DNA of 64,000 bases. Source: Rhodobacteraceae bacterium UBA6197. Lineage in GTDB: Bacteria; Pseudomonadota; Alphaproteobacteria; Rhodobacterales; Rhodobacteraceae. This document shows positions 25,047-33,139 of this stretch, one piece after another (within the stretch, counting starts at the first letter, position 1; every line of letters begins with the position of its first letter). A program made the position numbers and the translations under genes. Below the pieces are notes generated by a model that did no database searches, was not told the DNA's origin, and worked only from the letters and a program-made list of their open reading frames with translations. The stretch is taken from contig DISZ01000008.1 of NCBI GenBank assembly GCA_002422085.1, positions 62,001 through 126,000 of the forward strand, given 5' to 3'.

Positions 25047-25619
25047 TCAGGCCTCGGTCGGGCCGGGCTTGGCCTTTTCGCGGGCCAGTTTGCGCGCCAG
25101 GGTGCGTCGGTGCATGCCCAACCGCCGCGCGGTTTCCGAAATGTTGTAATCGGTTTCAGCCAGCATCGCGTTGATCTGTTCCCATTCCATCATCTTGAGC
25201 GGGGTGCGCGCCGCCTCGATCGGCAGTTCGGTGCTGCCTGCCTGATGCGCGAAGGCGGCCTCGATCTCGGTCGGGGTGGCGGGTTTGGCCAGATAGTGGC
25301 TGGCCCCCAACTTGATCGCCTCGACGGCGGTGGTGATCGCGGCAAAGCCGGTCAGCACCACGATGCGCGGCGGGTTGGCAAGCGCCGCCAGCCCGGCCAC
25401 GCAGTCAAGCCCCGATGCGCCGGGCAGTTTCAGATCGACCAGCGCATGGGTCGGTGCAAAACGGGGTGCGGCGACCAGCCCGGCCTTGGTCGACATGGCG
25501 GTGCGCACCTGATAGCCGCGCCGCGTAAACGACCCCGCCAGGCTGGCCAATAGGCCCGGATCGTCTTCGACGATCAACAGGCGCTTGTCGGGCAGCGCAC
25601 AGGGGTCAGGGTCAGACAT
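25047..25619 (-). CDS. RegA/PrrA/ActR-family response regulator
   Basis: This 190-residue regulator has a receiver domain with the acidic pair Asp19/Asp20, phosphoacceptor Asp62 (LVDLKLPG) and Lys112, then a short linker and a Fis-type helix-turn-helix at about 158-180 (NISETARRLGMHRRTL). The helix-turn-helix is nearly that of RegA/PrrA, the global redox regulator of photosynthesis and respiration. The receiver differs more from the classical one as I recall it, and the protein is slightly longer, so this may be a paralogue. It overlaps the kinase gene by eight bases. Confidence 0.85.
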   Translation of the reverse strand: MSDPDPCALPDKRLLIVEDDPGLLASLAGSFTRRGYQVRTAMSTKAGLVAAPRFAPTHALVDLKLPGASGLDCVAGLAALANPPRIVVLTGFAAITTAVEAIKLGASHYLAKPATPTEIEAAFAHQAGSTELPIEAARTPLKMMEWEQINAMLAETDYNISETARRLGMHRRTLARKLAREKAKPGPTEA

Positions 25620-26892
25620 GGGAACCTCCGGTCAGGCGTGGCAGGGTCAGCACCGCGCGGGCGCCGCCCTCGGGCGGGTTTTCAAGACTTAGACTACCCC
25701 CCAGCCGACGCAACCCGTTGCGCACGAGGTAAAGACCCAGCCCCCTGCCCGGCCCCTCATGGCTGCTTTGAAACGCCGCGCCGGGGCGGGCCAGCACGTC
25801 GGGCGGAAAGCCGGCACCGCGGTCGGCGACAGATAGCCGGACCGCGGTGCCGGCCGCCTCGAGACGCACGTTGATCGGCTGGTCAGGGGCGGCGGCGCGG
25901 GCGTTGTCCAAAAGGTTGCGCAGCGCCTGTGCCAGCATCGGATCGGCAACGATCGCGGCGGTTTCGGGCAGATCCGATGTAAAGCGCACCTCGGCGCGGT
26001 TGACCGCCGCCCAATCGGCGGCAACGGCGCCCAGATGGGCACGCGCGGGCACCGGATGCGCAGCCTCGAGCCGCTCTTGCCCCGAGGCCAGCAGCATCTG
26101 GCTGACGATGGTCTTGCAGCGTGCAACCTGCGTCAACAGCGACTCGATCTCGGCGGCGGCGGCGGGGCCTTGCGGCGGGCCGAAGGATTTCCAGTCATCC
26201 AGCGCAACCGCAAGGGTGGTCAGGGGGGTGCCCAATTCATGCGCAGCACCGGACGACAACAGACCCAGCCGCACCAGATGGTCATCCTCCATCAGCCGCA
26301 GATGGATCTGCGCGGCCTGTTCATTGCGCAGCCGCATCCCCTCGTGAAAGCGGCTGAGAAAGTAGGTCAGCGCCGCCGAGGCCAGAACAAAGCTGAGATA
26401 CATCCCGCGCTGATGCAGATCATCCCAGCCGTTCGCCCCGGTGTGGGCCATGCCCGACAGCGGCAGCCCGTGGTTCATCAGCCAGCCATAGCAGGTAAAC
26501 GCCGCCACCCAGATCAGCAGGGAATAGGCCGGAGACAACAGCGCCGCCGCTATGATAACTTGCAAGATCAACAGGAACACCAAGGGATTACCCGCCCCGC
26601 CCGTCAGATACAGCAAGCCGGTCATCGCCAGAAGATCGGTCAGCAACTCGAAGGCCAGCCAGGCCCCGGACAACGGCCCGGGGCGGCGCAATCGCCAGAT
26701 CGCCCAGAGGTTCAGCCCGACCAGAACCCCGGTCACCGCCACCATCGGCAGCACCGGCAGCGTGAAATGAAGCACCCCTTGCGCCACCGTCAGCGCCGCT
26801 ATCACCCCGGTCAGGATCAGCCAGCGGATCCAGACCAGAAGCCACAGGTCGCGGCGCGCGGCGCGGTCTTCGATCTGTTCATATCGAGTCAT
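25612..26892 (-). CDS. RegB/PrrB/ActS-like redox-sensing histidine kinase
   Basis: This 426-residue kinase has about six N-terminal membrane helices and a cytoplasmic kinase core. The H-box reads AAHELGTPLTT with His218, and an ATPase domain with N and G boxes follows (LRNLLDNARAAA, GRGLGLYLV). Two RegB hallmarks are visible: a GGxxNP segment in the membrane (GGAGNP, 98-103), linked to quinone sensing, and a cysteine just after the H-box (QVARCKTIV, Cys259) at the place of the redox-active RegB cysteine. It is first in its operon and points towards cydABX. Confidence 0.87.
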   Translation of the reverse strand: MTRYEQIEDRAARRDLWLLVWIRWLILTGVIAALTVAQGVLHFTLPVLPMVAVTGVLVGLNLWAIWRLRRPGPLSGAWLAFELLTDLLAMTGLLYLTGGAGNPLVFLLILQVIIAAALLSPAYSLLIWVAAFTCYGWLMNHGLPLSGMAHTGANGWDDLHQRGMYLSFVLASAALTYFLSRFHEGMRLRNEQAAQIHLRLMEDDHLVRLGLLSSGAAHELGTPLTTLAVALDDWKSFGPPQGPAAAAEIESLLTQVARCKTIVSQMLLASGQERLEAAHPVPARAHLGAVAADWAAVNRAEVRFTSDLPETAAIVADPMLAQALRNLLDNARAAAPDQPINVRLEAAGTAVRLSVADRGAGFPPDVLARPGAAFQSSHEGPGRGLGLYLVRNGLRRLGGSLSLENPPEGGARAVLTLPRLTGGSHV

Positions 26893-26973
26893 CGGAATTC
26901 CGCCAAAGAAGCGCCTCTTGCACGCCGCAACCGGATCCTCGGGGTCGGATGCGGCACACCCGGCCCCCAGCGC

Positions 26974-27579
26974 CTAGCTGCCCAGGATGACGCGCACGTA
27001 ATTCCTGGTTTCGCGGTAGGGCGGGATGCCGCCGTGCTTTTCCACCGCCTCCGGCCCCGCGTTATAGGCCGCGAGGGCCAGCCGCCAGCTGCCGAAACGG
27101 TCATACATCTGGCGCAGATAGCGCGCGCCGCCGTCAAGGTTCTGACGCGGGTCACGCGCATTCACCCCCAGCTTGGCCGCCGTGCCCGGCATCAACTGCG
27201 CCAGACCATGCGCCCCCTTGTTCGAGGTCGCGTTCGGGTTCCAGCCCGATTCCTGCTGCACCAGCCGCAAGAACAGATCCTGCGGCACACCGTGTTTGCT
27301 TGCCGCCGAGCGCGCCATCGACAGGTATTCGCCCTTGTAGCGCCCCGAATAGCCCGGCAGTGCCGACGTATCGGACGCGGCCAGCAGGCTTTTGGGCTGA
27401 AGCCGCGTCGAGGCCGAATACTGCGTGCTCAGCCGCGTATCCAGAAGCTTGGTCTGATTGAGAAACAGATTGGCCCGCGATTTGCTGGACGACCCCGAAA
27501 GCGACAGCCCTTCGGCCCCCGCATCCATCGGCACAACACTGATCCCGGCCGCCAAAAGCGCTGCCATCACACGACGCAT
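26974..27579 (-). CDS. Soluble lytic murein transglycosylase-like protein
   Basis: This 201-residue protein has a signal peptide (about 1-22) and a C-terminal SLT domain. QQESGWNPNATSNKGAHGLAQ contains the catalytic Glu of the ES motif, and the GLAQLMP, LRQMYDRFGSW and ALAAYNAGPEAV motifs follow in the standard order. It cleaves peptidoglycan glycan strands in the periplasm. It is smaller than Slt70 because it lacks the superhelical domain. It stands alone, divergent from ssb. Confidence 0.88.
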   Translation of the reverse strand: MRRVMAALLAAGISVVPMDAGAEGLSLSGSSSKSRANLFLNQTKLLDTRLSTQYSASTRLQPKSLLAASDTSALPGYSGRYKGEYLSMARSAASKHGVPQDLFLRLVQQESGWNPNATSNKGAHGLAQLMPGTAAKLGVNARDPRQNLDGGARYLRQMYDRFGSWRLALAAYNAGPEAVEKHGGIPPYRETRNYVRVILGS

Positions 27580-27785
27580 TCACCATCCCCCATAAGACCG
27601 GCCTTCGGGCCTGCCCCGTTCACGCCGCGAAAATAGACCGTTTTTCGCTGAAACAAAAGCGTTCAGGCCGTGGCAAAGCCCCGCATCGGCGTTTTTTGCC
27701 CCTTGCGCGACCGCGATTGCCCTTTCTCAACCCCGTCCCGATGGGCTAACACGGGCGGACACAAAAGATTCGGGTGGAGGATGTT

Positions 27786-28259
27786 ATGGCGGGTTCTGTG
27801 AACAAGGTGATCCTTGTGGGCAATCTGGGTCGCGACCCAGAGGTCCGCTCGTTCCCGAACGGGGGCAAGGTGTGCAACCTGCGCATCGCCACCTCCGAGA
27901 GCTGGCGCGACAAGGCCACGGGCGAACGCAAGGAACGCACCGAATGGCATTCGGTCGCGATTTTCAATGAGAACCTCGTAAAGATCGCTGAACAGTATCT
28001 GCGCAAGGGCTCGACCGTCTATATCGAGGGCCAGCTCGAAACCCGCAAATGGCAAGACCAGTCCGGCGCAGACCGCTATTCAACCGAGGTTGTGCTGCGA
28101 CCGTTCCGGGGCGACTTGACGCTGCTTGGCGGCCGCGGCGACGGTGGCAGTGGCACCGGCTATGGCAGCGGCTCGGGCGGCGGCTATGACGAAGGCCCCG
28201 GCAGCGCGTCACCGCAAGGCGGTGGCCGCCCGGATATGGATGACGAAATTCCGTTCTGA
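27786..28259 (+). CDS. ssb: Single-stranded DNA-binding protein
   Basis: This 157-residue protein has an N-terminal OB fold (NKVILVGNLGRDPEVRS, FNENLVKIAEQYLRKGS, VYIEGQLETRKWQDQSG) and a Gly-rich linker. The acidic tail DDEIPF at the C-terminus is the binding site for SSB partner proteins. I chose the ATG at 27786 (MAGSVNKV), preceded by a ggagg site; an ATG four codons upstream is less consistent with that spacing. A terminator follows. Confidence 0.96.
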   Translation: MAGSVNKVILVGNLGRDPEVRSFPNGGKVCNLRIATSESWRDKATGERKERTEWHSVAIFNENLVKIAEQYLRKGSTVYIEGQLETRKWQDQSGADRYSTEVVLRPFRGDLTLLGGRGDGGSGTGYGSGSGGGYDEGPGSASPQGGGRPDMDDEIPF

Positions 28260-28285
28260 TCGGAACGCTTTTTCCAACCGGATCG

Positions 28286-28314
28286 AGGGGCACCTTCGCG
28301 GGCGCCCCTTTTTC
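28286..28314 (+). terminator. Intrinsic terminator of ssb
   Basis: Arms aggggc (28286-28291) and gcccct (28304-28309), with two further inner G-C pairs, are followed by five T (28309-28313). Confidence 0.75.
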
Positions 28315-28340
28315 GCGCCTTGCGCCTGCGCGGCCCTGCG

Positions 28341-28408
28341 CGGCGCAACCGATAGCGCGGCGCAACCGATAGCCCGGCGCAACCGACTGCCCGGCGCAAC
28401 CGACCGCT
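28341..28408. repeat. Four tandem 17-bp repeats between ssb and aroB
   Basis: The unit cggcgcaaccgatagcc starts at 28341, 28358, 28375 and 28392. The first two differ at one base; the third and fourth carry gac in place of gat. The array sits between the ssb terminator and the aroB stop codon, at the 3' ends of both genes. Confidence 0.88.
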
Positions 28409-28420
28409 GCGGTCCCCGCC

Positions 28421-29533
28421 CTATCCGCGCAAGGCCAGCGCGTCGTCCAGCACCCCGCGCAACAGATCGCCCGGCACGTCAGAGCAGACAAAGGCCTGCC
28501 CGATTCCGCGCGCCAGAACAAAGCGCATCTGCCCGTCGAGCACCTTCTTGTCTTGCGCCATCAGCGCGATCAGGGCCTCGGCGTCGGGCAAATCCCCCGA
28601 GATATCGGTCAGGTCTACCTTGGTGCCCATGGCACGCAGATGGGCACGCACCCGGCTGGGGGTTTCCTGACTGCACAGGCCCATCCGCTGGCTCAGTTCG
28701 AAGGCCAGCGCGCAGCCGATCGCCACCCCCTCGCCATGCAGCAGTCGTGCGCCATAGCCGGTGGCCTTTTCCAGCGCGTGGCAGAAGGTATGCCCCAGAT
28801 TCAGCAGTGCCCGGTCGCCCTCTTCGGTTTCATCGCGGGCGACGATCTCGGCCTTCATCTCGACCGCGCGCGTCACCGCGCGCAACCGCAGCGCCCCATC
28901 GCCCGCCGCCATCGCCGGGGCGTTCTTCTCAAGCCATTCAAAAAAGCCGGCGTCGCCCAAAAGCCCGTATTTGACCACCTCGCCGTAGCCCGCCAGAAAG
29001 TCGCGCGCCGTCAGCGTGCCCAAAAGGTCGATATCGGCCAGCACGAGGCTGGGCTGGTGAAACGCCCCGATCAGGTTCTTGCCATGCGGCGAATTGATCC
29101 CGGTCTTGCCGCCGACGCTGCTGTCAACCTGTGCCAGCAAGGTCGTGGGGATCTGCACGAAGCGCACGCCGCGCCGCAATACCGCCGCGGCGAAACCGAC
29201 AAGATCACCGATCACGCCGCCGCCAAAGGCGATGACGATATCCTTGCGTTCGACCTTTTGCGCCAGCAGCCATTCGACGGTGCGCGAAAATTCGGGCCAG
29301 CCCTTGGTGGATTCGCCGGCGGGCAGCGCGAGGCTGACCATCTCGACATCACCAAGCCCGGCGCGCAACGCCTCCAGATGCAGCGCGGCCACGGTTTCGT
29401 CGGTAACCACCGCAACGCGCGGCCGGCGCAACAGTGGCGCGATCTCATCGCCCGCGCGCGCCAGAAGGCCGCTGCCGATGCGCACCTCATAGCGCCGCGC
29501 GCCCAGTTCCACCGGCACTGTTTCGCGCCTCAT
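28421..29533 (-). CDS. aroB: 3-dehydroquinate synthase
   Basis: This 370-residue enzyme turns DAHP into 3-dehydroquinate in the shikimate pathway. The NAD-binding FGGGVIGDLVGFAA, the SVGGKTGINSPHGKNLIGAFHQP stretch and the metal-ligand motif LNLGHTFCHALE are all present. Length is normal. It begins four bases inside the end of aroK, the usual order aroK-aroB, so translation is coupled. Confidence 0.96.
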   Translation of the reverse strand: MRRETVPVELGARRYEVRIGSGLLARAGDEIAPLLRRPRVAVVTDETVAALHLEALRAGLGDVEMVSLALPAGESTKGWPEFSRTVEWLLAQKVERKDIVIAFGGGVIGDLVGFAAAVLRRGVRFVQIPTTLLAQVDSSVGGKTGINSPHGKNLIGAFHQPSLVLADIDLLGTLTARDFLAGYGEVVKYGLLGDAGFFEWLEKNAPAMAAGDGALRLRAVTRAVEMKAEIVARDETEEGDRALLNLGHTFCHALEKATGYGARLLHGEGVAIGCALAFELSQRMGLCSQETPSRVRAHLRAMGTKVDLTDISGDLPDAEALIALMAQDKKVLDGQMRFVLARGIGQAFVCSDVPGDLLRGVLDDALALRG

Positions 29534-30135
29534 GTTGTTGCTCCTTTTTGTCCGGGCGCCGTGCCCGGCACCGCCGTATCTTGCGGCCCGGCCCCCGGTG
29601 CGAACACCCCCGGCGCGGCGCGCAGCGCGTCGATCACCTTGCGCGCCATACCCTCGATCGACAGCAGCGGCTCGGCCTCGACCACGACTTGCGCCAGCGC
29701 ATAGACCGGCGCGCGCTCGGCAAGCAACCCCGCCAAAGTGGCCTTCGGGTCATCGGTGCGCAGCAAGGGGCGGGTCGTCTTGTGCCGCACCCGGTTCCAC
29801 AAGATCTCGAGATCGGCCTTCAGCCAGACCGAGGTGCCGCGCTTGGCGATGGTGGCGCGGTTCGTCTCGGACAGGAAGGCACCGCCGCCCGTCGAGAGCA
29901 CCGCCGGGCGGGCGTTCATCAGCCGCGACAGAACCTCTGATTCCCGCGCGCGAAAGAACGCCTCGCCGTCACGCGCAAAGATTTCGGCCACGCTCATCTG
30001 TGCGGCGCGTTCGATTTCGCTGTCAGAATCGATGAATGGCACTCCCAGAATCCGCGCAAGCTGAGTGCCCACGGCGGTTTTCCCCGCCCCCATCATCCCG
30101 ATCAGCACGATCGGACGGCAAAGTTGAGGCTGCAT
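29530..30135 (-). CDS. aroK: Shikimate kinase
   Basis: This roughly 201-residue kinase phosphorylates shikimate. It has the Walker A loop GMMGAGKTAVG near the N-terminus, the substrate-binding DSDSEIE and a conserved FRARESEVL, and STGGGAF. The start is either the ATG at 30135 or a GTG at 30150, which adds five residues; neither has a clear ribosome-binding site and I prefer the ATG. A Pro/Ala-rich tail after about residue 185 extends beyond the usual kinase fold and ends in the aroB overlap. Confidence 0.93.
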   Translation of the reverse strand: MQPQLCRPIVLIGMMGAGKTAVGTQLARILGVPFIDSDSEIERAAQMSVAEIFARDGEAFFRARESEVLSRLMNARPAVLSTGGGAFLSETNRATIAKRGTSVWLKADLEILWNRVRHKTTRPLLRTDDPKATLAGLLAERAPVYALAQVVVEAEPLLSIEGMARKVIDALRAAPGVFAPGAGPQDTAVPGTAPGQKGATT

Positions 30136-30340
30136 TTGGTCGTCTGACACCCGTCATGGTCCTTCGCTGCGATCACATCTCCGGCAGGAGTTTGCGCATT
30201 GCGTCCATTTTGTCTTGAATGGCGTGATCTTCCGCAAATTGCCATATATAATCGACCCCGAGGCAAGGCAGAAAACCGCCCGACAAGATTGGGCACGGCA
30301 AAACAGGTCGCACGTCAAGGGACCGGGAAAGACAAGGCAT

Positions 30341-30481
30341 ATGGGTCAGATCATCTTCAAGGCTATTTTCATTTTGATCATTCTCGCGGCGCTGGCACTG
30401 GTGGGGTATGCCTATCTTGGTGACATGAACCCGTCAGTGACCGATAGCCGGGTTCCGGTGGATCTGAATGTCAGCCAGTAA
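30341..30481 (+). CDS. 46-residue single-span membrane protein
   Basis: The protein is MGQ followed by one hydrophobic helix (IIFKAIFILIILAALALVGY) and a short tail ending VPVDLNVSQ. It is preceded by an acaagg site, and its end overlaps the next gene by 14 bases. The overlap and the upstream divergent promoter region (30151-30340) support a real gene. No family is recognised. The longer in-frame start at 30215 lacks a ribosome-binding site. Confidence 0.6.
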   Translation: MGQIIFKAIFILIILAALALVGYAYLGDMNPSVTDSRVPVDLNVSQ

Positions 30482-32084
30482 GACATCGCGCGGCCTGATT
30501 GCCGGTCTGGTGTTGGCCGCGACCGGTGCCGCGGCCCAGCAGACGGCATCGACAGGCGCGCAAACACCCGTGCAAAACACACCGATGTCGGCAATCGACT
30601 GGCTTTCGACCTCGGTTGTGACGCCTGCCTCGGCACCGTTCGGGGGCACGCCCGGGGCCAATCTGACGGCGATTCCGGGCGAGGCCCCAGTGTCAAGCGG
30701 CGCCGGGATCGAGCCGGTCTCGGTCACCGCGCTGGATCAGCCCAGCCTGTCGGCGCTGGGATTGCTGCCGGTGCTCAAGACCGGCCTGCCGCGCGGCCTT
30801 TGGGGCAATACCCCCGAGGCCGATCTGGCGCGGCTGCTGCGCAAGGAGCGGCTGGATACCCTGCCCGCGATCCAGTCCTTGTTGCTGACGCTGCTTCTGG
30901 CCGAACTGGACCCGCCGCGCTTTACCAACCAGACCAAGGGCCAAAGCCTGTTTCTGGCGCGGGTCGACCGGCTGCTGGATCTGGGCGCGCTGGAACCGGC
31001 CTTCGCGCTGTTGCAAGAGGCCGGCCCGAATGACCCCGACCGCTTTCGCCGGCTGTTTGATGCCGCCCTCTTGCTGGGCGAAGAGGATCAGGCCTGCGTG
31101 GCCTTGCGCGATACGCCCACGATCTCGCCGTCTTTTCCGGCGCGGATCTTTTGCCTGGCGCGCTCGGGTGACTGGCCCGCAGCGGCGCTGTCGTTTTCAA
31201 CCGCGCGTAGCCTTGGCCAGATCGACCCCCAGATCGAGCCACTGCTGGAACGGTTTCTCGACCCCGAACTGGCCGAGGAAAGCGACGATCTTGCCGCGCC
31301 GCGCCACCCCACGCCGCTGGTTTTTCGTCTGATGGAGGCGATCGGCCAGCCACTGTCGACCACGACGCTGCCGGTGGCCTTTTCGCAGGCCGATCTGCGC
31401 GCCAATACCGGCTGGAAGACCCGTATCGAAGCCGCCGAGAGGCTGGCACGGATGGGCGCCATCGACCCCAACCAGCTGCTCGGGCTTTATACCGAAACCG
31501 AGGCCGCCGCCTCGGGCGGGGTCTGGAACCGGGTCGCGGCGGTGGCCGCGCTGGATGCGGCAGTCACTGCGCGCTCGGTTGACGCGGTCGAGGCCGCCCT
31601 GCCGCGCGCCTTCAGCGCCCTTGAAGAGGTCGAACTGGAACCGCAACTGGCCGCGCTTTATGCCCAGCCGCTGGCGCAGATGCCCCTGACCGGCGATCCT
31701 GCGCGGATCGCCTTTCGGTTGGGGCTCTTGTCGGAAGACTATGAAACCATCGCCCGCGCCCGAACCCCGCAAGACCCCGACGAGGCCTTGCTGATCGGCG
31801 TCGCGCAGGGCAGCACCCGCGGCCTTGCCGCCTCGGATGCGCTGGGGCTGGCGCTGAAAGCGGTGTTTGACGCCGCCCCGGCCGCCCCCGACAGCTATAG
31901 CGACCTGTTGCCGGCCGACCGTCTCGGCGAGGCGATGTTGCGCGCCATCGACGATGTGACCGAAGGCGCCAAGGGCGATTACCGCCGCGTCATCGCCGGG
32001 CTGTCGCTGCTGCGCCATGTCGGCCTTGAAAGCACGGCCCGGCGCGCGGCGCTGGAACTGGTGGTGCTGGAGCGGCGCGGATGA
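30468..32084 (+). CDS. Large exported protein of unknown function, linked to xerD
   Basis: This 538-residue protein has a Sec-type signal sequence (about 1-23, ending TGAAAQQ). The rest is Leu/Ala-rich and appears almost wholly helical, with stretches such as ADLARLLRKERLDTLPAIQSLLLTLLL and WNRVAAVAALDAAVTARSV that could form helical repeats; I see no named domain and no catalytic motif. It overlaps the 46-residue gene upstream and xerD downstream by four bases, so the three form an operon. It is probably periplasmic. Other Rhodobacteraceae seem to keep this gene beside xerD, as I remember. Confidence 0.7.
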   Translation: MSASKTSRGLIAGLVLAATGAAAQQTASTGAQTPVQNTPMSAIDWLSTSVVTPASAPFGGTPGANLTAIPGEAPVSSGAGIEPVSVTALDQPSLSALGLLPVLKTGLPRGLWGNTPEADLARLLRKERLDTLPAIQSLLLTLLLAELDPPRFTNQTKGQSLFLARVDRLLDLGALEPAFALLQEAGPNDPDRFRRLFDAALLLGEEDQACVALRDTPTISPSFPARIFCLARSGDWPAAALSFSTARSLGQIDPQIEPLLERFLDPELAEESDDLAAPRHPTPLVFRLMEAIGQPLSTTTLPVAFSQADLRANTGWKTRIEAAERLARMGAIDPNQLLGLYTETEAAASGGVWNRVAAVAALDAAVTARSVDAVEAALPRAFSALEEVELEPQLAALYAQPLAQMPLTGDPARIAFRLGLLSEDYETIARARTPQDPDEALLIGVAQGSTRGLAASDALGLALKAVFDAAPAAPDSYSDLLPADRLGEAMLRAIDDVTEGAKGDYRRVIAGLSLLRHVGLESTARRAALELVVLERRG

Positions 32085-33067
32085 GCCCGGTCCCCCCCCC
32101 AACGGCAGAAGGCGCCGCTCCCGTTCCCGACACCTGCTCTGGACGCTGGATTTCGACCTTTCTCGAGGCACAGGCCGCCGAGGCCGGGGCGGCGCGCAAT
32201 ACGCTGCTGGGGTATGGCCGCGATCTGCTGGATTTCGCCGATTTCCTGACCCACCGCGGTCTGACCTTTGACGCCGCCAGCCGCGACGATATCGAAGCCT
32301 ATCTGATTTCGTGCGAGGCGCAGGGGCTGGCCCGCGCCACCCGCGCACGCCGCCTGTCGGCCATTCGCCAGCTTTACCGGTTTGCCTATGACGAGGGGTG
32401 GCGCAGCGAGGATCCGGCCATCCGGATCTCGGGGCCGGGCAAGGACCAGCGCCTGCCCAAAACGCTGTCCCTGCCCGAGGTCGAGGCGCTGCTGGCCGCC
32501 GCGCGCACCCTGGGCCGGACCAAGGCCGATCGCGCCCGCAATGAAAGCCTGATGGAACTGCTTTACGCCACCGGGATGCGGGTCAGCGAATTGGTCGGCC
32601 TGCCGGTCTCGGCCGCGCGGGGCGACCCGAGCATGCTGTTGATCCGTGGCAAGGGTGGCAAGGAACGCATGGTGCCGCTGTCGCCGCCGGCCCGCATCGC
32701 GCTGAACACTTGGCTCGCGCTGCGCGACAGCGCCGAAGACGCGGCACGCCAGGCCCACAAGACCCCGGCCTCGAAATTCCTGTTTCCCGGTGCTGGCAGC
32801 GAGGGCCACCTGACCCGGCAGGGTTTTCACGGGCTGTTGAAGGATATCGCCGTGGCGGCCGGAATTTCTCCGGCACGCGTCACGCCGCATGTGCTGCGCC
32901 ATGCCTTTGCGACGCATCTTCTGGAAGGTGGTGCCGATCTGCGCGCGATCCAGATGTTGTTGGGCCATGCTGATCTGTCCACCACCGAGATCTACACCCA
33001 TGTATTGGACGCCCGGCTGAAGGAACTGGTGCTGGCGCACCATCCGCTGGCCCGGCCCGACCACTGA
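32081..33067 (+). CDS. xerD: Tyrosine recombinase XerD
   Basis: This 328-residue recombinase resolves chromosome dimers at dif with XerC. The N-terminal SAM-like core-binding domain spans about 20-105, and the catalytic set is complete: Arg167 (TGMRVSEL), Lys191 (RGKGGKER), His270 and Arg273 (HVLRHAFATHLL), His296 (LLGHADLSTT) and Tyr305. Length and motifs fit a housekeeping Xer protein rather than a phage integrase. An extended Pro-rich N-terminus (MSPVPPPTAEGAAPVP) is unusual and includes a run of ten C bases at 32091-32100 in the DNA. Confidence 0.92.
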   Translation: MSPVPPPTAEGAAPVPDTCSGRWISTFLEAQAAEAGAARNTLLGYGRDLLDFADFLTHRGLTFDAASRDDIEAYLISCEAQGLARATRARRLSAIRQLYRFAYDEGWRSEDPAIRISGPGKDQRLPKTLSLPEVEALLAAARTLGRTKADRARNESLMELLYATGMRVSELVGLPVSAARGDPSMLLIRGKGGKERMVPLSPPARIALNTWLALRDSAEDAARQAHKTPASKFLFPGAGSEGHLTRQGFHGLLKDIAVAAGISPARVTPHVLRHAFATHLLEGGADLRAIQMLLGHADLSTTEIYTHVLDARLKELVLAHHPLARPDH

Positions 33068-33139
33068 GCCGTTTTGCTTGCCTGCCGCCGCCGCCGCGCC
33101 CATAACGGCGGCTGACACAATGATACTGGAACCGCCCCC

